Of a DNA stretch of 64,000 nucleotides, positions 56,418 through 64,000 are shown one piece after another. Below the pieces are notes generated by a model. It was not told the DNA's origin. It ran no database searches and saw nothing but the letters and a program-made list of their open reading frames with translations. Each line of letters starts with the position of its first letter. Positions within the stretch are counted from its first letter, which is position 1. A program made the position numbers and the translations under genes. This DNA comes from Nakamurella aerolata (GTDB taxonomy: Bacteria; Actinomycetota; Actinomycetes; Mycobacteriales; Nakamurellaceae), in contig NZ_JABEND010000009.1 of NCBI RefSeq assembly GCF_013002705.1, positions 1 through 64,000 on the forward strand. The letters are read 5' to 3'.

Positions 56418-57248
56418 TCAGTGATCGCCCGGCGCCTTGCCGCCGTCCGGCCGCTCCGGCGGCGTCTGCACCGCGATCGTCTTCAGATCACCGGAAATCG
56501 TGACGCGCACCCGGGTCGCGGCATCGCCGCTGCCTTTGCTGCCGAAGCCGACATAGCTGCCGTCGTCCACCTTGACAACGCGCTGCAGGGTGACAGCGGA
56601 GTCCTTGGACTTGACCGCCGCGGTGATCTTGCTGAGTTGGTCGCCGGTGACGTCGGTGCCGCGCTCGGCACCTGGACCCCTGCCGTGGCCGCCGGGCCCA
56701 CCTGGACCACCCGGACCGCCAAGGCCGCCGGAGCCGCGGCTGCGAACGGTGACGGTCGCCAGGTCCTTCGACACGTCGACCAGCACCGGCTCGCCGGCCT
56801 TGGTGCCCGCCGCCCGGAACGACCCGTCGGCCAGTTTGGTGACTCCCGCGACGGTGACGGCACCGTCCTTGGCCTTGACCGCAGCGACCACCTTGTCCAC
56901 CTCGGCGCCGGTGAGCGCCGTCGTCGACAACTCCTTGCCGGGCTTGGGCGCGTCCGGCGCATCCGGTGCGGCTGCGCCGCCGGATTCGGCGCCGGACGAG
57001 CCCGATGAGGAGGACGGCCCGGACGAACTGCCGGTCGAACTGCCGGACGAACTGCCGGTGCCGTCGCCGCTGCCGGCCGAGTCCGACGTGCCCGCCGCGG
57101 CGAGCTGGACCGTAGCCGCGGCGGGTTCAGCGACGGCGACCCCTGGCACGGTCCCGGCGGCCGCACCCGCCGTGCCGACGACGATGACAGCGGCGCCGGC
57201 CGCTGCGGCCGCCGCCCGAATGTTCTTCAACTTCTTGTTCCATGGCAT
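56418..57248 (-). CDS. Secreted protein with two tandem repeat domains
   Basis: 276 aa. A basic start MPWNKKLKNIR and hydrophobic AAAAAAGAAVIVVGTAGAAAG form a signal peptide or anchor. A Ser/Gly/Asp-rich spacer (about 50-95) follows. Two copies of one domain of about 60 residues come next: LTGAEVDKVVAAVKAKDGAV ... VDVSKDLATVTV and VTGDQLSKITAAVKSKDSAV ... VTISGDLKTIAV, joined by a Gly/Pro linker. The domain resembles PepSY-type modules. It lies outside the cytoplasm; role unknown. Confidence 0.78.
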   Translation of the reverse strand: MPWNKKLKNIRAAAAAAGAAVIVVGTAGAAAGTVPGVAVAEPAAATVQLAAAGTSDSAGSGDGTGSSSGSSTGSSSGPSSSSGSSGAESGGAAAPDAPDAPKPGKELSTTALTGAEVDKVVAAVKAKDGAVTVAGVTKLADGSFRAAGTKAGEPVLVDVSKDLATVTVRSRGSGGLGGPGGPGGPGGHGRGPGAERGTDVTGDQLSKITAAVKSKDSAVTLQRVVKVDDGSYVGFGSKGSGDAATRVRVTISGDLKTIAVQTPPERPDGGKAPGDH

Positions 57249-57402
57249 GTGCCGGTAACCCTTTCGTTTGAGGCCCTGACCTGCGACGCCGGCCGGGGCA
57301 GCTGCATGTGGGTCGAGTCTGTGGCGACCAGCTGTGCGCGGCGGTCTGCCAGCTGTCAACGAGCTGTGAGTCCTGTCGTCGGCGCGCCGGTGGGAGGTCA
57401 CA

Positions 57403-57630
57403 ATGGTGCTGGTGAGTGCACAGGCCGGCGATTGGAGCCGCTTCGGCGACGCGCTCGGGGCGCGCCCCGGGTTGTGTCGCGACTGCGCGCACGCGTTGCT
57501 CCGGCCCACTCGCAGGGGCACCGTCTATCTGCGTTGTGCCGCAGCCGATTCGGAAGCGTTCAGCCCTCCGCTACCCCGCTACCCGGCACTGCCGGTACTG
57601 AGCTGCGCCGGCTTCCGGTCGGTGGGCTGA
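57403..57630 (+). CDS. Small conserved actinobacterial protein (75 aa)
   Basis: CRDCAHALLRPTRRGTVYLRC and FSPPLPRYPALPVLSCAGF match a short family I recall in Mycobacteriales with Cys pairs suited to zinc. GAGGTCACA precedes ATG 57403. Role unknown. Confidence 0.72.
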   Translation: MVLVSAQAGDWSRFGDALGARPGLCRDCAHALLRPTRRGTVYLRCAAADSEAFSPPLPRYPALPVLSCAGFRSVG

Positions 57631-57763
57631 TCGCCGAGGCGGCGCCGGGCCGCGCTGATCGCCCCGTCCCACCCCTAAAATGATCACCGTGCTCGACCCC
57701 ACCCCGCCGCGTGCGGAGACGGAGCTATCCCGTGCCAATGGCGTCAGCTGATCGAGAGCGCTG

Positions 57764-60745
57764 ATGGTTCTCGCGCTGATCGCCCTGCACTTCGTGGCGG
57801 CCCTGCTCACGCCGCTGCTGCTGAGCCGGCTCGGAGCCCGCGGCTTCTACGTGGTGGCGTTGGTGCCGTTGCTCGGCATGGTCTATCTGCTCACCCTCAC
57901 CGGCAGGGTCGCCGCCGGCGAGCGGATCACCGAGTCGGTGAACTGGATTCCGGCGCTCGATGTGCGCATCTCGGTGTCCATCGGGGTGCTGCAGTGGGTG
58001 CTCGGCATGCTGGTCTGCGGCATCGGCGCTGTGGTGCTGTTCTACTGCCGTTGGTACTTCGGCGGCGACCCGCCGCGCCGTACCGGTGCCGTCCTTGTCG
58101 CGTTCGCCGGGGCCATGCTCGGGTTGGTCACCAGCGACGACCTGATGGTGATGTACGTCTTCTGGGAGTTGACGACGGTCTTCTCCTACCTGTTGGTCGG
58201 GCACCGGCCGACCAAGTCGGCCAACAGGTCTGCGGCGATGACGGCGCTGATCGTCACCACCGCCGGCGGCCTGGCGATGTTGGTCGGCATCGTGATGCTC
58301 AGGGTGCAGACCGGGTCGTTCAGCGTCTCGGCGCTGTTGGCGGATCCGCCGTCCGGCACCGTTACCACCGTTGCGGTGCTGTTGATGGTGGTCGGTGCGC
58401 TCACCAAGTCGGCGCAGGTGCCGTTCCACTTCTGGCTGCCGGGCGCGATGGCGGCACCGACGCCGGTGTCGGCCTACCTGCACGCCGCCGCCATGGTGAA
58501 GGCCGGCGTTTACCTGGTGGCGTTGCTGGCCCCGGCTTTCGCCGATACTCCCGGCTGGCGGCCGATTCTGCTCGGTCTCGGCGTGCTGACCATGCTGCTC
58601 GGCGGCTACCGCTCGTTGCGGCAGTACGACATCAAACTGCTGCTGGCCTACGGCACCGTCAGCCAGCTCGGGTTCTTGATGGTGCTGGTCGGCATGGGCA
58701 GCAAGGCCGCTGCGCTGGCCGGGCTGGCGATGACTATCGCGCACGCACTGTTCAAGGCCGCGCTGTTCATGGTGGTCGGCATCGTCGACCACAACGCCGG
58801 AACCCGCGACCTGCGGGCCCTCAGCGGCGTCGGGCGGCAGCTCCCGTGGGTGTGCGCCGCCGCCGTTGTGGCCGGGATGTCGATGGCCGGCCTGCCGCCG
58901 TTGCTCGGTTTCATCAGCAAGGAGTCGGCCTTCGTCGCGGCCACCGACTTTGTCGGCGATCACGGTTCCACCCCACCCGCCGCTGCCGTGTTGATCGTGA
59001 TCGGCCTGTTGGTCGGTTCGGCGCTGACGTTCGCCTATACGCTGCGGTTTCTGTGGGGCGCGTTCGCCGACAAGTCTTCCGATGCAGTGTTTTTGGCCAA
59101 GGCTGTCCCGCCGGCGACCACCTGCCGCCCGGTGCACCGCGGGTTCGTCGCGGCCCCGCTGCTGCTGGCGGCGCTCAGCCTGATCGGCGGTTTCGCCGGC
59201 GGCCCGCTGACCAAGCTGCTCACCCCCTACGTCGAATCGTTCCGGTTCGGCGAGGAGCCGGAGAGTCTGGCGCTCTGGCACGGATTCACTGTGCCGCTTG
59301 GTCTTTCGGTGCTGGCCTGGATCGGCGGCGCCACGCTGTTCGCCCGCCGCGACCGGGTGGCACGGGTGCAGGCGACGTTCCCGCGGGTGTGGGACGCCGA
59401 GCTGGTCTACCACCGGGTGATGCGCGGCGTCGACCGGGCGGCGGTGGAGACCACCGGTCGCACCCAGCGCGGCTCGCTGCCGGTCTACCTGGGTTCGATC
59501 TTGTTGGTTGTGGTGTTGGTACCCGGCTCGGCAATGCTGATGGCGCCGAGTTGGCCCGCGGTCCGCTGGTTCGACACCCCGACGCAGCTGGTGGTCGGCG
59601 CGGTGATCGTGCTGGCCGCGTTCCTCACGGCGACCTCGCGGGGCCGGCTGAAGGCCGTACTCCTGTTGGGCGTCACCGGATACGGGGTGGCTTTTCTGTT
59701 CCTGCTGCACGGCGCCCCCGACCTGGCACTCACCCAGGCGCTGGTGGAGACCGTCACACTGATCGTGTTCGTCCTGGTGCTGCGGACGCTGCCGAAGTAC
59801 TTCACCAGGCGCCCGCTGCGGTCCAACCGCTGGTGGCGGCTGGCGATCGCGGTGGCGGTGGCGGTGGTGGCCTGCGGCATTGCTGTGCTGTCCGCCGGCG
59901 CCAGGGTCAGCGAGCCGATCTCGCAGGCGTACAGCAGGTTTGCCTACGAGTTCGGGTACGGCAAGAACATCGTGAACGTGATCCTGGTCGACGCCAGGGC
60001 CTGGGACACCATCGGCGAGGTGTCGGTGCTGGTGGTGGCCGCCACCGGCGTGGCCAGCCTGATCTTCCTGAATCGCCGCTACAGCAACGATGTGGCCCCG
60101 ACCAATCGCGGACACCGGCACGAGCGCGCCGTCGCGGTGGCCAGCGGCCGGCGCCAGCTGGTGTGGCTGCGCGGCGGGCAGAGCCTGTCGCCGTCCAGCC
60201 GGTCGATCGTTTTCGAGGTGATGACCAGGCTGCTGTTCCCGACGATGATCCTCGTCTCGCTGTTCTTCTTGTTCAGCGGGCACAACCGGCCGGGCGGCGG
60301 CTTCGCCGGTGGTCTGGTGGCCGGGCTGGCGCTGATGATCCGGTATCTGGCCGGCGGCCGGAACGAACTCGACGACGCCGCCCCGGTCGAGGCCGGCAAG
60401 GTGCTCGGCGCCGGTCTGGTGGTGGCCTGCGTGAGCGCGCTGGCCCCGATCGCCTTCGGCGGCAGGGTGTTGCAGAGCTACGCCTTCGAGCCCGACCTCG
60501 GGCTGCTGGGCACCGCCCGGCTGCCGTGGGGCGACCTCGCGCTGCTGGGTGATCCCAAGTTCGTGACGTCGCTGTTCTTCGACATCGGGGTGTATCTGAT
60601 CGTCATCGGGGTGATGTTGGACATCGCCCGCAGCCTCGGTTCGGCGATCGACCGGCAGGCCGAGCAGTCGCTCACCCCGAGGCCGCTCGACCCGTCCACC
60701 GCGACGGCCGCGATGGCCGATGCCACGCAGGGGCGGGACACATGA
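57764..60745 (+). CDS. mrpA: Mrp antiporter subunit A (with fused MrpB domain)
   Basis: 993 aa membrane protein of the multi-subunit Na+/H+ antiporter, related to the NuoL subunit of complex I. Core proton-channel motifs include TKSAQVPFHFWLPGAMAAPTP and HALFKAALFMVVGIVDH. The C-terminal about 180 residues (FEVMTRLLFPTMILVSLFF, HNRPGGGFAGGLVAGLALM) form an MnhB/MrpB domain, so no separate mrpB follows. The complex exports Na+ for pH and salt homeostasis. Its stop overlaps mrpC. Confidence 0.95.
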   Translation: MVLALIALHFVAALLTPLLLSRLGARGFYVVALVPLLGMVYLLTLTGRVAAGERITESVNWIPALDVRISVSIGVLQWVLGMLVCGIGAVVLFYCRWYFGGDPPRRTGAVLVAFAGAMLGLVTSDDLMVMYVFWELTTVFSYLLVGHRPTKSANRSAAMTALIVTTAGGLAMLVGIVMLRVQTGSFSVSALLADPPSGTVTTVAVLLMVVGALTKSAQVPFHFWLPGAMAAPTPVSAYLHAAAMVKAGVYLVALLAPAFADTPGWRPILLGLGVLTMLLGGYRSLRQYDIKLLLAYGTVSQLGFLMVLVGMGSKAAALAGLAMTIAHALFKAALFMVVGIVDHNAGTRDLRALSGVGRQLPWVCAAAVVAGMSMAGLPPLLGFISKESAFVAATDFVGDHGSTPPAAAVLIVIGLLVGSALTFAYTLRFLWGAFADKSSDAVFLAKAVPPATTCRPVHRGFVAAPLLLAALSLIGGFAGGPLTKLLTPYVESFRFGEEPESLALWHGFTVPLGLSVLAWIGGATLFARRDRVARVQATFPRVWDAELVYHRVMRGVDRAAVETTGRTQRGSLPVYLGSILLVVVLVPGSAMLMAPSWPAVRWFDTPTQLVVGAVIVLAAFLTATSRGRLKAVLLLGVTGYGVAFLFLLHGAPDLALTQALVETVTLIVFVLVLRTLPKYFTRRPLRSNRWWRLAIAVAVAVVACGIAVLSAGARVSEPISQAYSRFAYEFGYGKNIVNVILVDARAWDTIGEVSVLVVAATGVASLIFLNRRYSNDVAPTNRGHRHERAVAVASGRRQLVWLRGGQSLSPSSRSIVFEVMTRLLFPTMILVSLFFLFSGHNRPGGGFAGGLVAGLALMIRYLAGGRNELDDAAPVEAGKVLGAGLVVACVSALAPIAFGGRVLQSYAFEPDLGLLGTARLPWGDLALLGDPKFVTSLFFDIGVYLIVIGVMLDIARSLGSAIDRQAEQSLTPRPLDPSTATAAMADATQGRDT

Positions 60746-61257
60746 CGGCGAACCTGACCCTGGTGATCATCGCCGGCGTGCTGATCGCCGCCGGCGTCTA
60801 CCTGACGCTGGAACGGCTGCTGACCCGCATTCTTGTTGGCGTCGTGCTGATCTCCAACGGCGTCAACGTGCTGTTCCTGGTGGCGTCCGGCAATGCAGGT
60901 GGGCCGGCCTTCATCGGATCGACCCCGCCGGGCGACATGAGCGACCCGCTGCCGCAGGCCATGGTGCTCACCGCCATCGTCATCACCCTCGGGGTGACGG
61001 CATTCTTACTTGCGTTGGCCTACCGCAGTTTTCAGCTGAACGGGCACGACGAGGTGGTGGACGACGTCGAGGACGCGTTGATCCGGGATCTGGCCGAGGC
61101 CGACCGGGTGTCGGAGTCGTTCGACGCCTCAGATCACCCTGACGACTCCACACCGGACGAAGAGGGCCTGGACTTCGACCGGCCGGAACGCGAACCACGC
61201 CCGGACGACGATCTGCACGATCGCACCCCGGAGAGCGCCGAGGAGGCCGACAGCTGA
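60742..61257 (+). CDS. mrpC: Mrp antiporter subunit C
   Basis: 171 aa, NuoK-like, three membrane helices in the first 110 residues (LVIIAGVLIAAGVYLTLER, GVVLISNGVNVLFLV, VLTAIVITLGVTAFLLALAY). The acidic C-terminal tail of about 60 residues (DEEGLDFDRPEREPRPDDD) is longer than in typical MrpC (about 110-125 aa). Four-nt overlap with mrpA, one-base overlap with mrpD. Confidence 0.93.
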   Translation: MTANLTLVIIAGVLIAAGVYLTLERLLTRILVGVVLISNGVNVLFLVASGNAGGPAFIGSTPPGDMSDPLPQAMVLTAIVITLGVTAFLLALAYRSFQLNGHDEVVDDVEDALIRDLAEADRVSESFDASDHPDDSTPDEEGLDFDRPEREPRPDDDLHDRTPESAEEADS

Positions 61258-63077
61258 TGGAGAACCTGCTGACCCTTCCGGTGCTGCTGCCGCTGTTCGG
61301 CGCGGCGCTGACACTGGCGTTCGACAAGCTGCCAAGGGTGCAGCGCTGGGTGTCCGGTGCGGTGCAGGTGGCGGTGGTAGCGGTCGCCGTCACCCTGGTG
61401 TTCCTGGTCGATTCCCGCGGCACCCAGGTGCTGTGGGTGGGCAACTGGCCACAGCCCCTCGGCATCACGCTGGTGGCAGATCACTTGTCCGCCTTGATGT
61501 TGCTGGTGTCGACGGTGGTCACCGCGACGGTGTTCTTCTACTCGATGGGGCAGGATCTGGACACCAGACAGCGGGAGACCCCGGTGTCGGTGTTCCACCC
61601 GACCTTCCTGGTGCTGTCCGCCGGTGTCAGCGATGCGTTCCTGGCCGGCGACCTGTTCAACCTGTTCGTCGGGTTCGAGATCCTGCTGTTCGCCTCGTAC
61701 GTGCTCATCACCATCGGCGCCACCCGCGACCGGGTGCGGTCGGGAACCACCTATGTGGTGGTCGGGGTGCTGTCGTCGTCGCTGTTCCTCACCGCCATCG
61801 CCGCGGTGTACGCCGCCACCGGAACGGTGAACCTCGCGCAGCTGTCGGTGCGGCTGTCCGAGCTGTCGCCGGGGGTCAGCCTGATGCTGCAACTGTTGCT
61901 GCTGACGGTTTTTGCGGTGAAGGCCGCGGTTTTCCCGTTGTCGGCGTGGCTGCCCGATTCTTACCCAACAGCACCGGCCCCGGTGACGGCGGTGTTCGCC
62001 GGCCTGCTCACCAAGGTCGGGGTGTACTCGATCATCCGCACCCAGACCCTGCTGTTCCCGAACAATCCGCTGTCCGCCCTGTTGATGTGGGCCGCGCTGC
62101 TCACCATGGTGATCGGCATTCTGGGGGCGGTGGCGCAGTCGGAGATCAAGCGGATGCTCTCGTTCACCCTGGTGAGCCACATCGGCTACATGATCTTTGG
62201 GGTGTCGCTGGGCACCCAGGCCGGGCTGGCCGGGGCGATCTTCTACACCGCGCACCACATCACCATCCAGACAACACTTTTCCTCGTGGTCGGGCTGATC
62301 GAGCGCCGCGGCGGCACCACTTCGCTGAACCGGCTGGGCGGCTTGGCGGCGGTGTCACCGTTGCTGGGCATCCTGTTCTTCATCCCGGCGATGAACCTGG
62401 CCGGCATCCCGCCGTTATCCGGCTTCATCGGCAAGATCGGCCTGTTCGGCGCCGGCGTCCAGGTCGGTACCCCGCTGGCCTGGCTGCTGGTGGCCGGCTC
62501 GGTGGTGACCAGCCTGCTCACGCTGTACGCCATGGCCAAGGTATGGAACCGCGCGTTCTGGCGGGACGTGCCGGAACAGTTGTCGGATCAGCCTTCCGGG
62601 CTGACGGTGTCCCGCCGGCACGGCGCCAGGCGTGGCACCCAGCCCACCGACGGCCGCGGCGCCGCTCACCCCGAAGTGCCTGCGGCCGCCGAGCCGACAC
62701 CGGGCGGCACCGGGGCATCGCCGACCCGGCCGAGTGCGGCCACCGGCACCCGCCCCGACCCTTCCGAGCTCTGGGAGGAAGCCAACGATTCCGCCGACGG
62801 CGGCGTGCTGGAACCGTCAAGAGTGCCGCGGCCGATGGCCGCCACCGCCGGGGTGCTGGTGGTGCTTGGCATCGGGCTGACGGTGATTGCCGGTCCGCTG
62901 TACGGCTATTGCGAGCGTGCCGCGGCCGAGCTGTCCTCGCCGGGCAACTATGTGGGTGCGGTGCTGGGCGACGGTGCGCTGCTCGACGGGCCCGTCGGCT
63001 GGAACGGCACCCACGGCGATGCCGGTGACGGCGCCGGCGGCGCTGACAGCACCGACAACCAGGGCGGTGCCGGGTGA
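61257..63077 (+). CDS. mrpD: Mrp antiporter subunit D
   Basis: 606 aa, NuoM/N-like proton channel. AVFPLSAWLPDSYPTAPAPV (channel Lys and Pro motif), VFAGLLTKVGVYSIIR and YTAHHITIQTTLFLVVGLIE are present. A hydrophilic Pro/Ala/Thr-rich insert of about 85 residues (about 440-525) separates the last helix from the core, and the C-terminus is Gly/Asp-rich. Most MrpD are about 500 aa, so the insert explains the excess. Confidence 0.94.
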   Translation: MENLLTLPVLLPLFGAALTLAFDKLPRVQRWVSGAVQVAVVAVAVTLVFLVDSRGTQVLWVGNWPQPLGITLVADHLSALMLLVSTVVTATVFFYSMGQDLDTRQRETPVSVFHPTFLVLSAGVSDAFLAGDLFNLFVGFEILLFASYVLITIGATRDRVRSGTTYVVVGVLSSSLFLTAIAAVYAATGTVNLAQLSVRLSELSPGVSLMLQLLLLTVFAVKAAVFPLSAWLPDSYPTAPAPVTAVFAGLLTKVGVYSIIRTQTLLFPNNPLSALLMWAALLTMVIGILGAVAQSEIKRMLSFTLVSHIGYMIFGVSLGTQAGLAGAIFYTAHHITIQTTLFLVVGLIERRGGTTSLNRLGGLAAVSPLLGILFFIPAMNLAGIPPLSGFIGKIGLFGAGVQVGTPLAWLLVAGSVVTSLLTLYAMAKVWNRAFWRDVPEQLSDQPSGLTVSRRHGARRGTQPTDGRGAAHPEVPAAAEPTPGGTGASPTRPSAATGTRPDPSELWEEANDSADGGVLEPSRVPRPMAATAGVLVVLGIGLTVIAGPLYGYCERAAAELSSPGNYVGAVLGDGALLDGPVGWNGTHGDAGDGAGGADSTDNQGGAG

Positions 63078-63712
63078 GCGAGCCGACCAGCGCCCAGCTG
63101 CCCTTCACCGAAGGGCACGACAGCGTGCCGCCGGAGCCGACCCGACGACACCGCTGGCGGCAGGACCGGCGGCCGCCGGTGCTGATGCTGGTGTCGTGTG
63201 CGGTGGTGTGGTGCCTGTTGTGGGGGCAGTTCTCCATCGCCAACGCCGTCGGCGGATTCGTGCTGGGAGTGTTGGTGTGGCTGGTGTTTCCGCTGCCGCG
63301 GCTGGCGCTGCGCGGCCGGATCAGGCCGCTCGGGTTGCTGCAGCTGCTTGGCAAGCTCGCTGTCGAGTTGATGACCTCAAGCGTGCACGTGCTGTACCTG
63401 GTGCTGCGCCCCGGCCCACCGCCGCGCAGCGTGATTCTGGCTGTGCACCTGCGCTCCCGCTCCGACCTGTACCTGACGCTGACCTGCGAGTTGGTGTCGT
63501 TGATTCCCGGCAGTCTGGTGCTGGAGGCGCGCCGCAACACCGGCACCGTCTACATTCACGTGCTCGGCGTCGACAGCCCGAAAGGCATTGCGGCGGCCCG
63601 TCGTTCGGTGCTGGACGCCGAAGAGATGGTGATCCGGGCGTTCGGGCATCGCAACGAGGTGGCCGCGCTGCGCCGCAACCAGCCCGTACCGACCTGGGAG
63701 GAGATCCCGTGA
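63074..63712 (+). CDS. mrpE: Mrp antiporter subunit E
   Basis: 212 aa. Two membrane helices (LMLVSCAVVWCLLWGQFSI, AVGGFVLGVLVWLVFPLP) and a cytoplasmic part with LYLTLTCELVSLIPGSLVLE and VYIHVLGVD typical of MrpE. GTG 63074 overlaps mrpD; its stop overlaps mrpF (GTGA). Confidence 0.93.
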   Translation: MSEPTSAQLPFTEGHDSVPPEPTRRHRWRQDRRPPVLMLVSCAVVWCLLWGQFSIANAVGGFVLGVLVWLVFPLPRLALRGRIRPLGLLQLLGKLAVELMTSSVHVLYLVLRPGPPPRSVILAVHLRSRSDLYLTLTCELVSLIPGSLVLEARRNTGTVYIHVLGVDSPKGIAAARRSVLDAEEMVIRAFGHRNEVAALRRNQPVPTWEEIP

Positions 63713-64000
63713 CCGGGGTGGTGCTCACCGTCGGCGGCATCGCGATGCTCGGCATCGCCGCCGTGCTCAGCGTGATCCGAATCGCCAAGGGGCCAAGCAC
63801 ATTGGACCGAGTGGCCGGCTCGGACGTATTGGTGGCCGTCATGATCACCGGCATGGCCATCGTCGCGGCCGTCACCAGAACCGGCTACGCGCTGCCGGTG
63901 ATCCTGGTGCTGGCGCTGCTCGGCTTCGCCACCTCGCTGGCCACCGCACGGCTGGTCTCCGCGCGCGACCGCGCCGATCCGTGGGCCGACGTGGACTCCT
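63709..64000 (+). CDS. mrpF: Mrp antiporter subunit F (cut by window end)
   Basis: The first 97 codons are present: VLTVGGIAMLGIAAVLSVIR, the MrpF signature RIAKGPSTLDRVAGSDVL, then two more hydrophobic helices. GTG 63709 overlaps the mrpE stop. The frame is open at the window edge; mrpG would be expected next. Confidence 0.92.
   Translation, partial: MTGVVLTVGGIAMLGIAAVLSVIRIAKGPSTLDRVAGSDVLVAVMITGMAIVAAVTRTGYALPVILVLALLGFATSLATARLVSARDRADPWADVDS

Noticed and set aside
57725-60283. Leftward open frame of 852 codons opposite mrpA
   Set aside because: His/Gln/Arg-rich shadow of GC-rich membrane-protein codons; no motif, start signal or plausible fold.

Overview
The window is high-GC DNA with many GTG starts, GTGA/ATGA gene overlaps and an Mrp antiporter operon. 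This points to an actinobacterium, probably of the order Mycobacteriales (Gordonia-, Rhodococcus- or Mycobacterium-like); the genus cannot be fixed from sequence alone. A complete-looking siphovirus prophage of about 50.2 kb (1412-51592) sits in the 3' half of a tRNA-Arg(ACG) gene. It is bounded by a perfect 45-bp direct repeat (attL 1412-1456, attR 51548-51592). The tRNA is intact at the right end, and a 3' fragment remains at the left end.

Left flank (1-1411): an inverted repeat, a decayed tyrosine-recombinase C-terminus (sign of an earlier integration at this locus), one conserved hypothetical gene and a strong terminator.

Prophage left arm (1.4-8.8 kb): integrase with arm-type repeats and an overlapping HNH endonuclease. 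A leftward block follows: MmpS-like lipoprotein, DUF3263 protein, ImmA-like protease, a SecB-like chaperone, a HigA-type antitoxin, a HigB-type toxin and the likely immunity repressor. The last four overlap or are closely coupled, giving a toxin-antitoxin-chaperone (TAC) module carried in the immunity operon. Rightward genes start with a Cro-like protein, an antirepressor and an excisionase-like protein.

Early/replication region (8.9-24.9 kb): a long train of overlapping small genes. Recognisable are a RecE-like nuclease, a RecT-like annealing protein, a C5 cytosine methyltransferase, a replisome-organiser-like protein, a DnaB-N/RecA-fold ATPase and a RusA-like resolvase. There are many Cys-rich small proteins, two low-complexity repeat proteins, a duplicated 249-bp module (one copy fused to a truncated Prim-Pol N-terminus), a truncated TnpB with its right-end hairpin, and two further HNH genes.

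Late region (25.0-49.6 kb): terminase, portal, MuF-like protein, scaffold, decoration and capsid proteins, head-tail connectors, major tail protein, tail chaperones with a -1 slippery heptamer, a 2020-residue tape measure protein with two embedded cell-wall hydrolase domains, minor tail proteins, an amidase endolysin with candidate holins, a fibre-like protein and an SGNH hydrolase. The right end holds a leftward lysogeny-type operon (GNAT, HTH and Ros/MucR-like zinc finger genes) behind three palindromic operators.

Right flank (51.6-64 kb): tRNA-Ser(GCU), a GAF-GGDEF protein whose reading frame ends inside that tRNA, acetoacetyl-CoA synthetase, an aromatic/histidinol-phosphate-type aminotransferase, a secreted repeat protein, a small conserved protein and mrpA(B)-C-D-E-F (mrpF cut by the window edge).

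The most unusual signals are: (1) two endonuclease genes that each seem to have inserted near the 3' end of a phage gene, with a diverged second copy of the interrupted gene's tail left behind (integrase/HNH at 2.7-3.5 kb and HNH/HNH at 24.2-24.9 kb); (2) the repressor-coupled TAC module; (3) the truncated Prim-Pol fusion; (4) the operator-controlled zinc-finger/GNAT cargo operon.
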